DNA of 6,593 nt, taken from the NCBI GenBank assembly GCA_030037185.1, contig JASHRR010000756.1, positions 1-6,593 of the forward strand, given 5' to 3'. The notes below the pieces were generated by a model. It was not told the origin of the DNA. It saw only the letters and a program-made list of their open reading frames with translations, and did no database searches. This DNA comes from Xanthobacteraceae bacterium (GTDB lineage: Bacteria > Pseudomonadota > Alphaproteobacteria > Rhizobiales > Xanthobacteraceae). Positions 4,830-6,593 of the stretch are shown piece after piece; position 1 is the stretch's first letter, and each line of letters begins with the position of its first letter. The translations under genes were made by a program, and so were the position numbers.

Positions 4830-6260
4830 ATGGACCTAGCACACTTCACGCGCGTTGATGCGACAACCTGGCGCATCGAGCCGGCCGGCTCGATGCGCGT
4901 GCCGGCGATCATCTATGCCGACGAGGACCTGATCCGCGGCATGGACGATAAGGTTTGCACGCAAGCCGCCAATGTCGCGACGCTGCCCGGCATCGTAACG
5001 GCGTCCTATGCCATGCCGGATGCGCACTGGGGCTATGGCTTTCCGATAGGAGGCGTGGCCGCCTTCGATGCCGAGGAAGGCGGCGTCGTCTCTGCCGGCG
5101 GCGTCGGCTTCGACATCTCGTGTGGCGTGCGCACCATGTTGACCGGCCTTAAAGGCTATGACATCCGACCAGTGCAGGGGTCCTTGGCGGATTGCCTGTT
5201 CCGGCAGATTCCGGCGGGGGTCGGCAGCGAAGGGGCCATCACACTCGACCCAATTGAGATGGACGCCATGCTCTCGGGTGGCGCTCGCTGGGCGGTCAAG
5301 CACGGATGGGGGGAGGCCCGCGACCTCGAACGGATCGAGGAGGGCGGGGTGGCGATGGACGCACGGCCGGACTGCGTCTCCGAGAAGGCCAAGCACCGCC
5401 AGCGCCGCGAGATGGGCACGCTCGGATCGGGCAACCATTATCTCGAAGTGCAGGCGGTGACCGAAATCTTCGATGCGCAAACGGCCGAATCGTTCCACCT
5501 GGCGCTCCAGGATGTGGTGGTGACCATCCACTGTGGCTCGCGTGGGCTCGGTCACCAGATCGGCACGGAATTTCTCAAGGAGATGGCGGTCGCTGCCGGT
5601 GCCGCTGGCATTGCGCTGCCTGATCGCGAGCTCGCCTGCGCGCCGATCCATTCCGAGATCGGCCAACGTTATCTCGCCGCCATGCGCGCGGCTATCAACT
5701 GCGCCTTGGCCAATCGCGAAATCCTCGGCCACCTTGCCCGCAACGTGCTCAATGACTTCTTTCCCAACGCGACAATCGACCTTCTGTTCGACGTGTCCCA
5801 CAACACCTGCAAGGTCGAGCCGCATCTGGTCGACGGTAAGACACGTAACCTGTTCGTCCACCGCAAGGGCGCAACACGCGCCTTCGGCCCTGGTCACCCC
5901 AGCCTCCCGCCAGCCCTCAAGGAGGTCGGCCAGCCGGTGCTGATCGGCGGCAGCATGGGGACCGGCTCGTATATCCTGGTCGGTACGGCGGAGAGCGAGC
6001 CGAAGGCGTTCTCGTCCGCCTGTCACGGCGCCGGGCGTGCGCTGTCGCGCCATGCCGCGCTTAAGCAATGGAGCGGACGCAAGGTGGTCGACGATCTCGC
6101 CACCCGTGGTATCCTCATCCGCAGCCCGTCGCCGCGCGGCGTCGCCGAGGAGGCGCCCGGCGCCTATAAGAACGTGGGACAGGTGTGCCTTGCGGCCGAG
6201 CGGGCGGGGCTGGCGCGACGGGTGGCGCGGCTCGAACCGCTGATCTGCGTCAAGGGATGA
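4830..6260 (+). CDS. rtcB: RtcB, GTP- and Mn2+-dependent 3'-phosphate RNA ligase
   Basis: RtcB seals RNA 2',3'-cyclic-phosphate or 3'-phosphate ends to 5'-OH ends through an RtcB-histidine-GMP intermediate. The 476 residues carry the full active site: GFDISCG with metal ligands D95 and C98; GTLGSGNHYLEV with N202 and H203; HCGSRGLGHQ with H234; DVSHNTCKVE with H324; HRKGATRAFGPGHP (344-357); GGSMGTGSYILVG (373-385); ACHGAGRALSR with the guanylylated histidine H399; and the C-terminal ICVKG with K475. Residues 95, 98, 202, 203 and 234 carry the same numbers as in the Pyrococcus horikoshii enzyme. An ATG at 4782 is in frame, but it lies inside archease and adds 16 residues unlike the family; ATG 4830 follows GAGAGA. 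No rtcA cyclase or rtcR regulator is visible. No frameshift or missing residue is seen. Confidence 0.96.
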   Translation: MDLAHFTRVDATTWRIEPAGSMRVPAIIYADEDLIRGMDDKVCTQAANVATLPGIVTASYAMPDAHWGYGFPIGGVAAFDAEEGGVVSAGGVGFDISCGVRTMLTGLKGYDIRPVQGSLADCLFRQIPAGVGSEGAITLDPIEMDAMLSGGARWAVKHGWGEARDLERIEEGGVAMDARPDCVSEKAKHRQRREMGTLGSGNHYLEVQAVTEIFDAQTAESFHLALQDVVVTIHCGSRGLGHQIGTEFLKEMAVAAGAAGIALPDRELACAPIHSEIGQRYLAAMRAAINCALANREILGHLARNVLNDFFPNATIDLLFDVSHNTCKVEPHLVDGKTRNLFVHRKGATRAFGPGHPSLPPALKEVGQPVLIGGSMGTGSYILVGTAESEPKAFSSACHGAGRALSRHAALKQWSGRKVVDDLATRGILIRSPSPRGVAEEAPGAYKNVGQVCLAAERAGLARRVARLEPLICVKG

Positions 6261-6308
6261 GCGCGCCGACGACAATCAACGGGCCTGTAGACGGCGGCGG
6301 CGCGTATG

Positions 6309-6332
6309 AGGGTGTTCTCCGCAGGACACCCT
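6309..6332 (+). terminator. Ten-pair hairpin after rtcB, probable terminator or processing stem
   Basis: AGGGTGTTCT and AGGACACCCT pair over ten positions (one G-U) around the tetraloop CCGC, 48 bases after the rtcB stop. What follows (TCAGGAACCTTGTTTG) is not a run of T, so intrinsic termination would be inefficient; the stem could instead protect the 3' end of the operon transcript. Confidence 0.5.
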
Positions 6333-6432
6333 TCAGGAACCTTGTTTGCGCTGTTCGATAAACTGGAGAGCACCTCGTCAAGCAAGGCGATGTGATCGCG
6401 GCGCTTGCGCGTTTTCGGCAGACGCTCTCGCC

Positions 6433-6440
6433 GGAGGAGG
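6433..6440 (+). promoter_or_regulatory. Strong Shine-Dalgarno GGAGGAGG
   Basis: GGAGGAGG lies five bases before the ATG at 6446 and decides the start of the truncated gene at the right edge over an in-frame GTG at 6392. Confidence 0.5.
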
Positions 6441-6445
6441 TCCGA

Positions 6446-6593
6446 ATGACTGCCTACCTCTCGCTGGCAGAATCGGACCAAGCTTTTCAGCACCGGAAAT
6501 CGGGATCGGGCAAATCTTTTGCCGCGGTGCGCCGCATCGCCCGCACCGCGCTTGCGGCAGTCGGTATCCCGGTCACGGTCACGGGCCTCGACC
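6446..6593 (+). CDS. 5' end of an unrecognised gene, truncated by the window edge
   Basis: An open frame of 49 codons runs from the ATG to the end of the window. The peptide starts MTAYLSLAESDQAFQHR, continues KSGSGKSFAAVRRIART, and ends GIPVTVTGLD. GSGKS recalls a P-loop, but the glycine expected four residues before GK is arginine's neighbour rather than in place, so I do not call a nucleotide-binding site. The frame is also open upstream to a stop at 6359-6361, with a GTG at 6392 as a weaker alternative start. It lies beyond the hairpin that follows rtcB, so it may be a separate unit. Function unknown; the ribosome binding site is the main support. Confidence 0.4.
   Translation, partial: MTAYLSLAESDQAFQHRKSGSGKSFAAVRRIARTALAAVGIPVTVTGLD

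Noticed and set aside
4836..6275. A 479-codon open frame on the minus strand antisense to rtcB
   Set aside because: It is an artefact of GC-rich codons opposite a strongly conserved gene. Its product has no recognisable motifs, while the plus strand encodes every RtcB active-site residue.
6336..6362. GGAAC resembling the -35 of the alphaproteobacterial general-stress sigma factor EcfG
   Set aside because: No CGTT-like -10 occurs 16-17 bases downstream.
6306..6395. A 29-codon plus-strand ORF (MRVFSAGHPSGTLF...) starting next to the hairpin
   Set aside because: It starts within the post-rtcB stem region without a ribosome binding site and is most likely chance.
1..6593. CRISPR arrays, tRNA or rRNA genes, insertion-sequence ends
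   Set aside because: I saw no regularly spaced direct repeats, no tRNA-like T-loop with matching acceptor stem, and no transposase motifs or terminal inverted repeats.

Overview
The window looks like a GC-rich alphaproteobacterial chromosome segment, probably from the Bradyrhizobium/Rhodopseudomonas side of Hyphomicrobiales. This is an inference from protein character, GC-rich wobble positions and the kinds of gene fragments present; no taxonomic marker is present.

Layout. The left 1.36 kb (1-1365) holds no convincing intact gene. It starts with the 5' end of a minus-strand gene leaving the window (1-70). Next come decayed gene pieces. A 21-codon N-terminal scrap resembling a [2Fe-2S] molybdenum-hydroxylase small subunit is joined in frame to an internal piece of an ABC-transporter substrate-binding protein (282-about 535). 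Then there is an 18-codon ORF behind a perfect Shine-Dalgarno (674-730), and a multiply frameshifted C-terminal half of cysteine synthase on the minus strand (782-about 1165). The right part is dense and intact. A minus-strand COG2187-type aminoglycoside-phosphotransferase-like kinase (1366-2601) diverges, across a 372-bp intergenic region, from a compact plus-strand cluster: a two-domain universal stress protein (2974-3783), a ribosome-hibernation-factor-like protein fused to a cold-shock domain (3810-4373), archease (4373-4819) and the RNA ligase RtcB (4830-6260). A hairpin follows at 6309-6332, then the 5' end of an unrecognised gene with a strong ribosome binding site that runs off the right edge.

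How the genes may work together. RtcB joins 2',3'-cyclic phosphate (or 3'-phosphate) RNA ends to 5'-OH ends, and archease is its known activator. Their neighbours here are a ribosome-binding dormancy-type protein carrying an RNA-binding cold-shock domain, and a universal stress protein. The gaps are 26 bp, a 1-bp overlap (TAATG) and 10 bp, which indicates one transcript. The intergenic region carries a perfect 12-bp palindrome, TGACCTAGGTCA, inside an FNR/FixK-like TTGAC-N4-GTCAT frame, about 39-42 bp upstream of a plausible start point. My reading is a stress or low-oxygen operon that couples ribosome protection to RNA repair. The gene identities are well supported; the joint function and the regulation are inference.
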